Origin: Prevotella herbatica
Lineage (GTDB): Bacteria; Bacteroidota; Bacteroidia; Bacteroidales; Bacteroidaceae
Assembly: GCF_017347605.1 (NCBI RefSeq)
Contig: NZ_AP024484.1
Location: forward strand, 1,765,501 to 1,829,500
Direction: 5' to 3'
DNA length: 64,000 nt
The stretch's first letter is position 1, and each line of letters begins with the position of its first letter. The position numbers were made by a program, and so were the translations under genes. Under the pieces are notes generated by a model that was given only the letters and a program-made list of their open reading frames with translations, ran no database searches and was not told the DNA's origin. Positions 9,011 to 19,162 of the stretch are shown in pieces.

Positions 9011-9716
9011 TGCTTTGCTGTTGTTTATACCATTACATTCCTTTGCAGGTGGTGTGATTGACGAGATTGATAGTCTAAGTTTAAATGACTCGTTGGCTTA
9101 TTTCACTTCCAGTAACCACCCGAATATATATAAAGAGAAAGGGCATGAAAGTGCTTATGATCGAAGGGTCCATTATTTCAGAAAGTATTGGGCTGCTCTT
9201 ATACCAACTCAGGTAGTGGTTCAGAATGCGGGAAATATGGGACTTTTCTCTATAGGTTTGGGATGGGACTATGGTAAACATCGCCAATGGGAAACTCATA
9301 TACTTTGGGGGTATATACCAAAATATGACAGCACGCGTGGGAAACTCACTATGACGCTTAAAGAGAATTATATACCATGGAGTATATATTTAGGCAAAGG
9401 TTGGGGATTCGAACCATTTGAAACCGGTTTGTATATAAATACTGTATATGGCCATGAATTTTGGCGTAGTCAACCACAGCGCTATCCTGATAAGTATTAT
9501 AATGCTTTATCGACAAAGTTCAGAGTTAATGTCTTTTTTGGTCAACGTGTTACAAAGGTTATTCCAAATAATCACCGTATGTTTGTGAAAAGTATTACCG
9601 CATTTTATGAGATAAGTACTTGTGATCTTTATATACGTTCTATGTTTACAGACAATGATGTGAAACTAAAGGATATTCTGGGTTTATCCTTAGGGTTGAA
9701 ATTTCAGTTATTATAA
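8991..9716 (+). CDS. Exported beta-rich protein, probably outer membrane, unknown function
   Basis: A 241-residue protein with a clear signal peptide (ending HSFAG). The mature part has alternating hydrophobic and polar stretches rich in Trp, Tyr and Gly (GLFSIGLGWDYG, WETHILWGYIPKYD, PWSIYLGKGWGFEPFETGLYIN) and ends LGLSLGLKFQLL. That pattern suggests a small outer-membrane beta-barrel. It overlaps the end of the phosphoesterase gene by 20 bp, so it is its translational partner. No family was recognised with confidence. The barrel prediction is inference from residue pattern. Confidence 0.7.
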   Translation: MKSLIFSALLLFIPLHSFAGGVIDEIDSLSLNDSLAYFTSSNHPNIYKEKGHESAYDRRVHYFRKYWAALIPTQVVVQNAGNMGLFSIGLGWDYGKHRQWETHILWGYIPKYDSTRGKLTMTLKENYIPWSIYLGKGWGFEPFETGLYINTVYGHEFWRSQPQRYPDKYYNALSTKFRVNVFFGQRVTKVIPNNHRMFVKSITAFYEISTCDLYIRSMFTDNDVKLKDILGLSLGLKFQLL

Positions 9717-9779
9717 TGTTATGTAACAATATGCAAAGTTTCTGATACAAATATTATGGTATGTGTATGAATTATTTAT

Positions 9780-9787
9780 TATTTTTG
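9780..9787 (+). promoter_or_regulatory. -7 promoter box of the GH8-GH43-GH3 operon
   Basis: TATTTTTG matches TAnnTTTG and lies 31 bp before the GH8 ATG at 9819. The -33 region is not clear. Confidence 0.55.
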
Positions 9788-9818
9788 CAACATTAAATGA
9801 TTTATACATTATATACCC

Positions 9819-11729
9819 ATGAAGAATGTAAAACACATCTTATTATCAATTATCATAGCGTGTCCGCTGCTTGGTGCAAATGCTGCAACACCGGACACGC
9901 AAACTCATTTAGTGCCATGGAATAAAGGCGCATTTCAAACAAACAATTATAGAAATCTGTTTGTTGAAATGGGATATAGCAAGAAACAGGTTGATAACAA
10001 ACTGAATGAAGTATTCAAAGAAGTTTTTTATGGTCCTCACAAAGTGTATTTTGAGGTAGGGGACAGTATGGCATACATCTCGGACATTAAAAATCATGAT
10101 GTGCGCACTGAAGGTATGTCTTATGGTATGATGATTGCAGTGCAGTTTGATAGAAAAGATATCTTTGACAAAATATGGCGATGGAGCAAGAAATATATGC
10201 AACATCAGAATGGACCACGTGAAGGGTATTTTGCTTGGAGTTGTAAGACAGATGGAACACGAAACTCCGAAGGTTCGGCTTCTGACGGTGAGCTATATTA
10301 TATTACATCTCTTATATTCGCTGCCAACAGATGGGGAAATGATACTGGCATAAATTACAGAAAAGAAGCGCAAAAGATAATAAACTGTTCTTTTTTGAAA
10401 AACGGCGAAAATGATATTATGCCGCTGATAGATAAGCAAACAAATCTTATTACTTTTACTCCAGATAAATTTGGTGGCAGGTTTACGGATCCTTCATATC
10501 ATATTCCTGCATTTTATGATGTGTGGAGTCGCTGGGCTTATGATGGGAGAACAGACTTTTGGCAGAAAGCTGCAGCTGTGTCAAGAGAATATCTTCATAA
10601 AGTTGTGAACAATGTTACAGCATTAAATCCAGACATAAGCAATTATGATGGAACACCATTAAGAATAAGAGATTATGTCATGAATACATTCAGATATGAT
10701 TCATGGCGTGTGCCTGCAAATATTGCACTAGATTATCAATGGTCTTGCACTGATATGAAATGGCAGAGGGAATATGGAGAGAAGATTCAAAACTTCTTTT
10801 ATTCAAAGGGAATTAATACTTTTGTTGATCAATACAATGTAGATGGAACATTGCCGAATGAGAAAGAAATTCTTGCTGCGGGTGATTATCCAAAAGCTTT
10901 ACGTCATTCAATAGGACTTCTTGCTACAACTGCTACTGCATCATTGATGTGTAGTCATAATATAAGTAACGAATTTGTTAACGCATTATGGAACGCTAAG
11001 CATGAGACATCACCAGATGGATATTTTGATGCATATTATGATGGATTGCTAAGACTATTTGCCTTTATGCAACTAAGTGGTAATTATAGAATAATTCCTC
11101 CTATGCATGATGGTAAAGAACCGCAGCTTGAAACATATTTCTCAAAATGTAAAACGAGAGATGCTGCTCCAGATGATGATGGTTTTATAAGGAGATGGAC
11201 ACTGCTGGAACCTATTGATAAACCTAATGTAAGTAATGCTGGCTTTACGGATAGTTATCTTCGTGATGCTTTTTATCATGAGTATTTCAAAAATCAACAG
11301 ACTTTTGTTCCAAAGGATGGTAGCGTCGTCAAAATAGGTAATAATAAATTGACATGGCATTCTATGGATAGTAAGCAATATAATGTGAAACTCTTTAGAT
11401 TGGCTTCTGGACTTGGAAAGCAAACTTACGGTGTGTTGTTTTGGGCAGTTACGATAATTGACTGCAAGGAAGATATTCCGAATGCCAGACTTGCTGTTGG
11501 TTCCAATTCTGCATCAATGTGGTGGTTGAATGGTAATGAAACGCTTTTGCTTTCTGGAGACCGTAGGATGGTTAAAGATGATTGTGTGTCGCAAAGGCTT
11601 ACATTGCATAAAGGTAGGAATATTCTTCGTGGAGTAGTTATAAATGGTCCGGGAATGAGTAATTTTTGTGCGCGCTTTGTAGATGAAAGTGGCAAACCTA
11701 TAAAGAACTATACTATAAATAATAAGTAA
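9819..11729 (+). CDS. Glycoside hydrolase family 8, oligoxylanase type
   Basis: A 636-residue exported enzyme with a signal peptide ending about residue 23 (GANAATPD). The catalytic (alpha/alpha)6 domain covers about residues 30-430. Family-8 landmarks are RTEGMSYGM with the likely acid Glu98, SASDGELYY with Asp156, and a FRYDSWRVPANIALD block resembling reducing-end xylose-releasing exo-oligoxylanases. A further 200 residues, apparently beta-rich, extend beyond the usual family length and may bind carbohydrate. It is first in an operon with GH43 (16-bp gap) and GH3 genes, which supports xylo-oligosaccharide trimming. Endo- versus exo-action cannot be decided here. Confidence 0.88.
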   Translation: MKNVKHILLSIIIACPLLGANAATPDTQTHLVPWNKGAFQTNNYRNLFVEMGYSKKQVDNKLNEVFKEVFYGPHKVYFEVGDSMAYISDIKNHDVRTEGMSYGMMIAVQFDRKDIFDKIWRWSKKYMQHQNGPREGYFAWSCKTDGTRNSEGSASDGELYYITSLIFAANRWGNDTGINYRKEAQKIINCSFLKNGENDIMPLIDKQTNLITFTPDKFGGRFTDPSYHIPAFYDVWSRWAYDGRTDFWQKAAAVSREYLHKVVNNVTALNPDISNYDGTPLRIRDYVMNTFRYDSWRVPANIALDYQWSCTDMKWQREYGEKIQNFFYSKGINTFVDQYNVDGTLPNEKEILAAGDYPKALRHSIGLLATTATASLMCSHNISNEFVNALWNAKHETSPDGYFDAYYDGLLRLFAFMQLSGNYRIIPPMHDGKEPQLETYFSKCKTRDAAPDDDGFIRRWTLLEPIDKPNVSNAGFTDSYLRDAFYHEYFKNQQTFVPKDGSVVKIGNNKLTWHSMDSKQYNVKLFRLASGLGKQTYGVLFWAVTIIDCKEDIPNARLAVGSNSASMWWLNGNETLLLSGDRRMVKDDCVSQRLTLHKGRNILRGVVINGPGMSNFCARFVDESGKPIKNYTINNK

Positions 11730-11745
11730 TCTAAAATCAGAAACA

Positions 11746-13200
11746 ATGACATCTTTTCATAATATATTCATCGCACTTTCGGCAATGTTGACTTTATCTC
11801 AGTCAGCAAATGCACAAATTGGTCAACCTTATATTCATGACCCATCAACTATAATGGAATGTAATGGCAAGTATTATACATTTGGCACAGGTGGTGGAGG
11901 ATTGATATCTGATGACGGTTGGAACTGGAAAGGCGGAGCCGTGAGGCCAGGCGGAGGAGCTGCCCCTGATGCAATAAAGATTGGTGACAGATATCTTATT
12001 GCTTATGGAAATTCAGGCGGAGGACTTAACGGCGGACACAATGCCCACATCTTTACGATGTGGAATAAGTCCTTAGATCCAAAATCACCAGACTTCAAGT
12101 TCACAGAACCAATAGAAGTAGCTTCCTCTGATGGTTACGAGGATAATGACGCAATAGATCCAGGATTGTTACTAGACCCAACAAGCGGTAAGTTATGGAT
12201 GTCTTATGGTACTTATTTCGGTAATATACGCATCGTAGAACTTGATCCTAAAACCGGTGATAGAATATCTGGAAACAAACCTGTTGATATCGCAATAGAC
12301 TGTGAAGCCACAGATTTAATATATCGTGACGGTTGGTATTATCTTTTGGGAACACATGGTACATGCTGTGACGGTGTGAATTCTACATATAATATTGTAG
12401 TTGGCCGCTCGCAAAACATTCTCGGTCCATATATAGATAATGTAGGTCGCACGATGTTTGAGGGCGGTGGTAGAATGGTTATATCAGCCAATAACCGTGC
12501 TGTTGGTCCTGGACATTTCGGACGAGAAATCATTGATAATGGAGTGGAAGTAATGTCATGTCATTATGAGGCAGATTTTAATCGTAGTGGTCGTAGTGTG
12601 TTGGCGATAAAACCATTGTTGTGGAAAAACGGATGGCCGGTAGCTGGTGATAGTTTTAAGGAAGGCGACTATGCTATCATATCAGAACGTCGTGGCTATG
12701 CGCTGGAGCTTTCTGTTGACTTTGTGAGGATTCCTCAGAAGCAGCAAGCGTTTTGGCACATAGATCCTAATGAGCCTATCGAGTCATTGCCTAATCAACA
12801 GTTGTCTGATGTTATTGGAACATGGCAGAAAGGTGATATCAACGTACGTACTAATGACTATATGTGCCGACCAAATCAACTTTGGACTATAACAGCAATA
12901 CCTGAAGCTGGAGGATATCTGGGTGGACCATATTATAAAATTACAATAAAGGGAACGAATCGTGCTCTCATGGCAACAGCTAATGCTGAGGTTTCAACTG
13001 TCCCTGAGTTTACTGGTAAGCCAGAACAGCAATGGCGTATAGAACAACTCACGGACGGAACTTACAGGATAATGCCAAGAGTGATACCTGGAAAGGCTGA
13101 ACCAAATACGCATTATGTGCTTTATTCTGCAGGAGACAGTACGCCAACTTTAGCTCTTTATGATTTCAATACGGATAATTCAAAATGGAATTTCAAATAG
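11746..13200 (+). CDS. Glycoside hydrolase family 43 with C-terminal ricin-like module
   Basis: A 484-residue exported enzyme (signal peptide ending SANAQ). The five-bladed propeller of family 43 covers about residues 25-310, with the expected catalytic residues: base Asp32 in YIHDPS, pKa modulator Asp138 in AIDPGL, and acid Glu187 in CEATDLIYRDGWYYL. Residues about 315-484 resemble a ricin-type beta-trefoil, with QLW and QQW repeats (NQLWTI, EQQWRIEQL). Family 43 includes arabinofuranosidases and xylosidases; the operon position between GH8 and GH3 favours arabinoxylan side chains or xylo-oligomers. The exact activity is not decided. Confidence 0.87.
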   Translation: MTSFHNIFIALSAMLTLSQSANAQIGQPYIHDPSTIMECNGKYYTFGTGGGGLISDDGWNWKGGAVRPGGGAAPDAIKIGDRYLIAYGNSGGGLNGGHNAHIFTMWNKSLDPKSPDFKFTEPIEVASSDGYEDNDAIDPGLLLDPTSGKLWMSYGTYFGNIRIVELDPKTGDRISGNKPVDIAIDCEATDLIYRDGWYYLLGTHGTCCDGVNSTYNIVVGRSQNILGPYIDNVGRTMFEGGGRMVISANNRAVGPGHFGREIIDNGVEVMSCHYEADFNRSGRSVLAIKPLLWKNGWPVAGDSFKEGDYAIISERRGYALELSVDFVRIPQKQQAFWHIDPNEPIESLPNQQLSDVIGTWQKGDINVRTNDYMCRPNQLWTITAIPEAGGYLGGPYYKITIKGTNRALMATANAEVSTVPEFTGKPEQQWRIEQLTDGTYRIMPRVIPGKAEPNTHYVLYSAGDSTPTLALYDFNTDNSKWNFK

Positions 13201-13225
13201 GCTATAACACAATAATAATTAATAT

Positions 13226-15796
13226 ATGAAGAAAATATTGACAATGGCGTTGACGTTGTTTGTGTCGCTATCAATGACAGCGCAACAATTGCCTTACCAA
13301 AATCCAAAACTTAGTGCGACAGAAAGGGCAAAAGATCTTCTTAGTCGTCTTACATTAGATGAGAAGGCTCTGTTGATGCTTGACGAATCACCAGCAATTC
13401 CACGTTTGGGAATAAAGAAATTCTTTTGGTGGAGCGAGGCTTTGCATGGTGCCGCTAATATGAGCAATGTTACTGTATTTCCTGAACCAATAGGAATGGC
13501 AGCTTCATTTAATAATCAATTGCTTTACAATGTGTTTACCGCCACAAGCGATGAAATGCGTGCACAGTATAATCATAGAATGCTGAATGGTGGTGAGGAT
13601 GAGAAGTTTCATAGTCTTTCTGTGTGGACTCCAAACGTAAATATATTCCGTGATCCTCGTTGGGGGCGTGGACAGGAAACATATGGTGAGGATCCTTATC
13701 TCACTTCAGTTATGGGTACGGCAGTGGTAAAAGGACTTCAAGGACCTGAATCATCTAAGTATCGTAAGTTGTGGGCTTGTGCTAAGCATTATGCAGTTCA
13801 TAGTGGCCCAGAATACACACGCCATACAGCAAACCTTAATGATGTTAGTCCACGTGACCTTTGGGAGACATACCTTCCTGCATTCAAGACACTTGTAGAA
13901 GATGCTAAGGTGCGTGAGGTTATGTGCGCATATCAACGATTGGATGATGAGCCATGTTGTGGTAACAATCGTTTGTTGCAACAGATATTACGTGACGAAT
14001 GGGGCTTTAAATATCTTGTAGTTTCAGATTGCGGTGCTGTTACTGATATATATGAAAGCCATAAAACAGCTTCTGATGCTGTTCATGCTACAGCGAAGGC
14101 TGCATTGGCTGGTACTGATGTGGAATGTGGATTTAATTATACATATAAAAGTATCCCAGATGCTGTGAAACGTGGATTAATATCTGAAGCAGAGGTTGAT
14201 AAACATGTAATGAGACTTCTAGAGGGACGTTTTGAATTGGGTGAAATGGATGACCCTAGTCTTGTTGAATGGTCAAAAATACCTTACTCTGTAATGGATT
14301 GCAAGGAACATAGACAGACAGCTCTTGATATGGCACATCAGACAATAGTCCTATTGCAGAATAAGGATAATGTACTTCCTTTGAAGAAAAATGCTGAAAA
14401 AATAGCTGTTATCGGACCTAATGCCGCAAATACTCCGATGATGTGGGGTAATTATAATGGAACACCAAACCATACTGTTAACATCCTTGACGGAATAAAA
14501 GCAAAACAAAAGAATGTTGTTTATATTAAAGGATGTGATCTTACAGACAACAAGATTGTTAATCCGCTTTTTGCACAATGTTCAATTAACGGAAAGCGCG
14601 GACTTCGAGGAACATTCTGGAATAACACTGAAATGAGCGGTAGTCCAGTTACTACACAATATTATAATAATATGGTGGCTGTAACAACTGCTGGAATGCA
14701 TAATTTTGCACCTAACGTGAAGATTGAAGATTTTTCTGCAAAATATGAAACAACGCTGCACCCACTAAAGGCAGGTGAAGTTGTCGTAAATGTTGAGGGT
14801 TGTGGTGATTTTGAGGTGCTTGTCAATGGAAAGCAAATGCAGAAACATCACACTTGGCGCACTACCGCTACACGCACTCCGATAAATGTTGAGGCAGGAA
14901 AGAATTATAATATAGAGATTAGGTATAAGTTTGTGAAGACTTGGGGTGCAAATATGAAAATAAACATAGGCACCGAAAGTACCATTGATTACGATGCAAT
15001 CATAGCAAAATTGAAAGGTATTAATAAGGTTGTGTTTGTCGGTGGTATTTCTCCTGCTCTTGAAGGTGAGGAGATGCCTGTGAATATAGATGGCTTTAAG
15101 GGTGGTGACCGTACTAATATAGAACTTCCAAGTGTACAACGTAATTTTCTTCAGGCTTTGCATAATGCAGGTAAGACTGTGGTCTATGTAAACTGTTCAG
15201 GTTCGGCGATAGCTCTCGAACCAGAGACAAAGAATTGTGATGCTATCGTTCAGGCTTGGTATGCTGGACAGGAAGGTGGAACAGCTGTTGCTGATGTGCT
15301 TTTTGGAGATTATAATCCATCAGGTAAATTGCCTATTACATTCTATAAGAGTACGAAGCAGCTTCCTGACTTTGAAGATTATAGCATGAAAGGTCGTACT
15401 TATCGTTATTTCAGTGACCCCTTGTTTGCATTTGGTTATGGTGAAAGTTACACCAAGTTCAATATCGGTAAAGCAGAATTAGAACATGAAGGTGATTCTA
15501 TATTGATGAAGGTCCCAGTTGAAAATATTGGTACTAAAGACGGAACTGAAATATTACAAGTTTACATTCATGATATGCAAGATGCAAATGGACCGATAAA
15601 GTCGTTGCGTGGATTCTGTCGTGTAAACTTAAAAGCTGGTCAGAAACAAGTTGCAAAAATAAGTCTCAATAAGAAATCATTTGAATTCTTTGATGAGTCA
15701 ACAAATACGATTCGGACACGTCATGGTAACTTTGAAATCATGTACGGAAGTAGTTCGCAGGATAAAGATTTGCAAAAAGAGACGATTATGTTTTAG
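13226..15796 (+). CDS. Glycoside hydrolase family 3 beta-glycosidase with PA14 insert, probable beta-xylosidase
   Basis: An 856-residue exported enzyme (signal peptide ending MTAQ). The N-terminal family-3 barrel holds KHYAVHSGPE and the nucleophile Asp268 in VVSDCGAV. The second alpha/beta domain is interrupted at about residues 455-582 by a PA14-like domain (starting RGTFWNN), as in Bacteroidetes beta-xylosidases and beta-glucosidases. A fibronectin-III-like domain ends the protein. It is the last gene of the GH8-GH43-GH3 operon, so removal of xylose from non-reducing ends is the likely role. A beta-glucosidase activity cannot be excluded. Confidence 0.9.
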   Translation: MKKILTMALTLFVSLSMTAQQLPYQNPKLSATERAKDLLSRLTLDEKALLMLDESPAIPRLGIKKFFWWSEALHGAANMSNVTVFPEPIGMAASFNNQLLYNVFTATSDEMRAQYNHRMLNGGEDEKFHSLSVWTPNVNIFRDPRWGRGQETYGEDPYLTSVMGTAVVKGLQGPESSKYRKLWACAKHYAVHSGPEYTRHTANLNDVSPRDLWETYLPAFKTLVEDAKVREVMCAYQRLDDEPCCGNNRLLQQILRDEWGFKYLVVSDCGAVTDIYESHKTASDAVHATAKAALAGTDVECGFNYTYKSIPDAVKRGLISEAEVDKHVMRLLEGRFELGEMDDPSLVEWSKIPYSVMDCKEHRQTALDMAHQTIVLLQNKDNVLPLKKNAEKIAVIGPNAANTPMMWGNYNGTPNHTVNILDGIKAKQKNVVYIKGCDLTDNKIVNPLFAQCSINGKRGLRGTFWNNTEMSGSPVTTQYYNNMVAVTTAGMHNFAPNVKIEDFSAKYETTLHPLKAGEVVVNVEGCGDFEVLVNGKQMQKHHTWRTTATRTPINVEAGKNYNIEIRYKFVKTWGANMKINIGTESTIDYDAIIAKLKGINKVVFVGGISPALEGEEMPVNIDGFKGGDRTNIELPSVQRNFLQALHNAGKTVVYVNCSGSAIALEPETKNCDAIVQAWYAGQEGGTAVADVLFGDYNPSGKLPITFYKSTKQLPDFEDYSMKGRTYRYFSDPLFAFGYGESYTKFNIGKAELEHEGDSILMKVPVENIGTKDGTEILQVYIHDMQDANGPIKSLRGFCRVNLKAGQKQVAKISLNKKSFEFFDESTNTIRTRHGNFEIMYGSSSQDKDLQKETIMF

Positions 15797-15822
15797 TAAA
15801 AATTCATATTTGTAATGATTGT

Positions 15823-15858
15823 CGTGCCGGCTGAAAATATTCAGTTCGGCACGTTTTT
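15823..15858 (+). terminator. Terminator after the GH3 gene
   Basis: A long GC-rich stem (CGTGCCGGCTGA at 15823-15834 with its near-complement at 15841-15853) is followed by five T residues. It ends the GH8-GH43-GH3 operon. Confidence 0.92.
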
Positions 15859-15966
15859 ATTTCCAGAATGTTTCAAAAACATTAGTTTTTATGCTATTTT
15901 AGCGTATATGTTACATAAAATAAAATGCTCGTTACAATTTATGATATTTATTTAATATGTATTAAA

Positions 15967-15974
15967 TATATTTG
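15967..15974 (+). promoter_or_regulatory. -7 promoter box of the xus operon
   Basis: TATATTTG matches TAnnTTTG and lies 39 bp before the xusA ATG at 16014. No exact -33 TTTG is present, which fits a promoter that needs an activator. The activator gene is not visible nearby. Confidence 0.6.
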
Positions 15975-16013
15975 CACTCGCGAATTAAAAAATCTAAACC
16001 TAATAATTAAAAG

Positions 16014-19000
16014 ATGAAACAAGTACTCAGACTTTTTCAAATCGTTTCTCTTGTTGTTGTGTTTATGTCAGTGTCGGCAACCCCGTCATTGGCTCAAGGC
16101 ACATTGAGAGGAAACGTAATCGACTCGCAAGGTGAACCGTTGATTGGTGCCACTGTCGTAATGAAGGGAAAAACTTCTGTGGCTACAGTTACCGATTTCG
16201 ACGGTAATTTTGTGTTGAACACTTCGGTTAAGAAAGCAACATTGTTGGTTTCTTATGTTGGTATGGTTCCGCAGGAAGTAGTTGTCACAGAAGGTAGAGT
16301 TGTAAAAGTTGTCTTGAAAGACGACGACCACACATTGCAGGAAACCGTGATTATCGGTTATGGTCAGCAAAAGAAGGCCAGCGTTGTGGGATCTATTACT
16401 CAGGCCGATGCCAAAGTGTTGTCACGTACGGGTGGTATTTCCAGCCTTGGTGCAGCATTGACAGGTAATCTTCCTGGTGTAATCACTATGTCAAGTTCTG
16501 GTATGCCAGGTGATGAGGATCCAAAAATCCTTATTCGTGGTGTGAATACTTGGAATAATAGTGAGCCTCTTGTATTGGTAGATGGTATCGAGCGTCCTAT
16601 GGGTTCAATTGATATTGCTTCAGTACAGAATATCTCTGTTTTGAAAGATGCCAGTGCTACAGCCGTATATGGTGTGCGTGGTGCTAATGGTGTTATCCTT
16701 ATTACTACAAAACGTGGTGAGGAGGGCAAGGCAAAAATTGAAATTGGTATGCAGATGACAGCAAAAGTCGTTTCTAAATTACCAAACAAGATGAATAGTG
16801 CCGATGCTTTAACTGTTCGTAATCAGGCTGCCGAGAATGAGCTTGGACTTAATCCTGATTCTTGGTCAAAAATGTTGCCAATGTCAACTATTGAAAAATA
16901 TCGTCATCCTGCAAACCTTGCAGAAGCTGAAAGATATCCTAATGTTGATTGGGCAGACCAACTTTTCAACAAGTCGGCTATTTCTTACAATCCTAATATT
17001 AATGTAAGTGGTGGTACAGCTTTTGTTAAGTACTTTGCTTCTTTGGATTTCTTGCATGAGGGTGACCTTTATCGCAAGTGGGATAATAACCGTGGTTATC
17101 AGGCAGGTTATGGCTTTAACCGTATTAACTTCCGTTCTAATTTAGATTTTCAACTTACAAAAACAACAAAATTGAAAGTAAATCTATTTGGTAGTAATGG
17201 AGTAAAGCAAGGACCTTATGGTGTAGTATCTAATTCATGGGCTGAAACTCAATTGTGGCAAGCTGCTTATTCTGCACCAAGTGATGCTTTCATTCCTCGT
17301 TACAGCGATGGCACATGGGGATATTTTCCTGATGATACACAAGGAGCACCTAATTCTATAACAAACTTGGCTCTTGCTGGTGTTTGTAAAACTACAAATA
17401 CTAGAATTAATACCGACTTTACATTAGAACAGGATCTTGGTTTTATATTGAAAGGCTTAAAAGCAAATGCCACAATATCTTGGGATAATTCTTTTATAGA
17501 GAATAATCGTGGTATTAATGATCAGAATCATGGAGCTCAGTTCAAATGGATAAATCCTGAAACTGGTGAAGTAACATATTCTCAAAAAGGAGATAACAAA
17601 ACTGGATTTGATTTCAACGAGGGTATTTTATGGTCTACAGATAAAGGATCAGCAAACGTTGGTAATCGTAACCTATTCTATCAAGGACAGTTGTTCTGGG
17701 GTGGTAAGTTTGGTAAACACGATGTAACAGCTATGGGTGTATTCAACCGTAATGAGACTGCTTATGGAAGTGAGTTTACTCACTATCGTGAAGACTGGGC
17801 TTTCCGTGCCACATATAGTTATGCAAGTCGTTATTTCTTAGAGTATAATGGTTGTTATAATGGTTCTGAAAAATTCAGTAAAGACAACAGATTTGTATTC
17901 TTTAATTCAGGTGCTGCAGGTTGGCTTGTAAGTGAGGAAAACTGGTTTAAGCCATTAAAGAAGTATGTTGATATGTTGAAATTCCGTTATAGCTATGGAG
18001 AAGTCGGTAACGACTGGGTTGGTGACCGTTGGCTATATGCTACGCAATGGGCTTATGGAAGTACAGGACCAAATATTTCAGGACAATCAGTTAATGGTCT
18101 TTATACAGATAATAGTCCTTATACATGGTATAAAGAATTTAAGATAGGTAATCCTAGTATTCACTGGGAAGTCGCAACAAAGCAGAACTTTGGTATTGAC
18201 TATAGCTTCTTGGGTGGTTTAATTGCTGGTAGCTTGGAATTCTTCAACGAAAATCGTCATGATATCCTTGTTGATGGTGGAGATCGTTCTATTCCTACAT
18301 ATTTCGGAGCTAAAGCTCCTACAGCAAACATGGGTAAGACAAAAAGTCATGGTTATGAGTTCGAGTTAAGATTGAGCAAGATTATAAGTGGAGTTCACTT
18401 ATGGGGTAACTTCAATATGACTCATGCTGTAAATAAAATTATTTTCAAAGACGACCCTGTTTTGAAACCTGCTTATCAGAAACAAGCTGGTTATGCAATA
18501 GGACAGGACCATGCAAATTTAACAACAGGTTTTGCAAATACATGGGATCAAGTTTATGGTATGACAGAATTTAATACCAATGATAACCAGAAATTGCCTG
18601 GAAGCTATACTGTTATTGACTATAATGGTGATGGTGTGATTGATTCAAATGATAGCGCACCTTACGGATATACAGGAACACCAGAAAATACATATAGTGC
18701 ATCTATTGGTGCAGAATGGAAAGGCTGGAGCTTTTATGTTCAATTCTATGGTGTATCTAATGTAAACCGTTATGTTGCTTTTAACTCTTTAGGAAAGAAG
18801 CTTGATACAGTGTTTGATGAAGGCACACTTTGGTCAAAATACACAACGGATGCTGATGCTCCAATGCCACGTATCAATTCAACACCTAGTTACAATGAAG
18901 GAACTCGTTTCCACTATGATGGTTCGTTCATCCGTTTGAAGAATGCAGAAATAGCATATACATTTACCGGGTCTTGGGTTAAAAGCCTAGGTATTAGTAG

Positions 19001-19151
19001 TATTCGTGTATTCTTGAATGGTAACAACCTTTGGGTTTGGTCAAGAATGCCTGATGATCGTGAGTCTAACTTTGCAGGTACAGGTCTTGGCTCTCAGGGT
19101 GCTTATCCAACAGTTAAGCGTTATAACCTGGGTCTTAAAATCAACCTTTAA
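16014..19151 (+). CDS. xusA: XusA-like SusC-family TonB-dependent transporter
   Basis: A 1045-residue SusC homologue, first gene of the core xylan operon. It has a signal peptide (ending SLAQ), a carboxypeptidase-D regulatory-like domain (GTLRGNVIDSQGEPLIGATV), the ETVIIGYGQQKKA segment, a plug containing ILIRGVNTWNNSEPLVLVDG, and a barrel ending RYNLGLKINL. The downstream order SusD-SusC-SusD-SGBP-GH10 is the signature of xusABCDE-xyn10C described in Prevotella bryantii and Bacteroides xylan degraders. The protein would import larger xylo-oligosaccharides. The name rests on this gene order, not on an alignment. Confidence 0.92.
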   Translation: MKQVLRLFQIVSLVVVFMSVSATPSLAQGTLRGNVIDSQGEPLIGATVVMKGKTSVATVTDFDGNFVLNTSVKKATLLVSYVGMVPQEVVVTEGRVVKVVLKDDDHTLQETVIIGYGQQKKASVVGSITQADAKVLSRTGGISSLGAALTGNLPGVITMSSSGMPGDEDPKILIRGVNTWNNSEPLVLVDGIERPMGSIDIASVQNISVLKDASATAVYGVRGANGVILITTKRGEEGKAKIEIGMQMTAKVVSKLPNKMNSADALTVRNQAAENELGLNPDSWSKMLPMSTIEKYRHPANLAEAERYPNVDWADQLFNKSAISYNPNINVSGGTAFVKYFASLDFLHEGDLYRKWDNNRGYQAGYGFNRINFRSNLDFQLTKTTKLKVNLFGSNGVKQGPYGVVSNSWAETQLWQAAYSAPSDAFIPRYSDGTWGYFPDDTQGAPNSITNLALAGVCKTTNTRINTDFTLEQDLGFILKGLKANATISWDNSFIENNRGINDQNHGAQFKWINPETGEVTYSQKGDNKTGFDFNEGILWSTDKGSANVGNRNLFYQGQLFWGGKFGKHDVTAMGVFNRNETAYGSEFTHYREDWAFRATYSYASRYFLEYNGCYNGSEKFSKDNRFVFFNSGAAGWLVSEENWFKPLKKYVDMLKFRYSYGEVGNDWVGDRWLYATQWAYGSTGPNISGQSVNGLYTDNSPYTWYKEFKIGNPSIHWEVATKQNFGIDYSFLGGLIAGSLEFFNENRHDILVDGGDRSIPTYFGAKAPTANMGKTKSHGYEFELRLSKIISGVHLWGNFNMTHAVNKIIFKDDPVLKPAYQKQAGYAIGQDHANLTTGFANTWDQVYGMTEFNTNDNQKLPGSYTVIDYNGDGVIDSNDSAPYGYTGTPENTYSASIGAEWKGWSFYVQFYGVSNVNRYVAFNSLGKKLDTVFDEGTLWSKYTTDADAPMPRINSTPSYNEGTRFHYDGSFIRLKNAEIAYTFTGSWVKSLGISSIRVFLNGNNLWVWSRMPDDRESNFAGTGLGSQGAYPTVKRYNLGLKINL

Positions 19152-19162
19152 ATATCATAACA

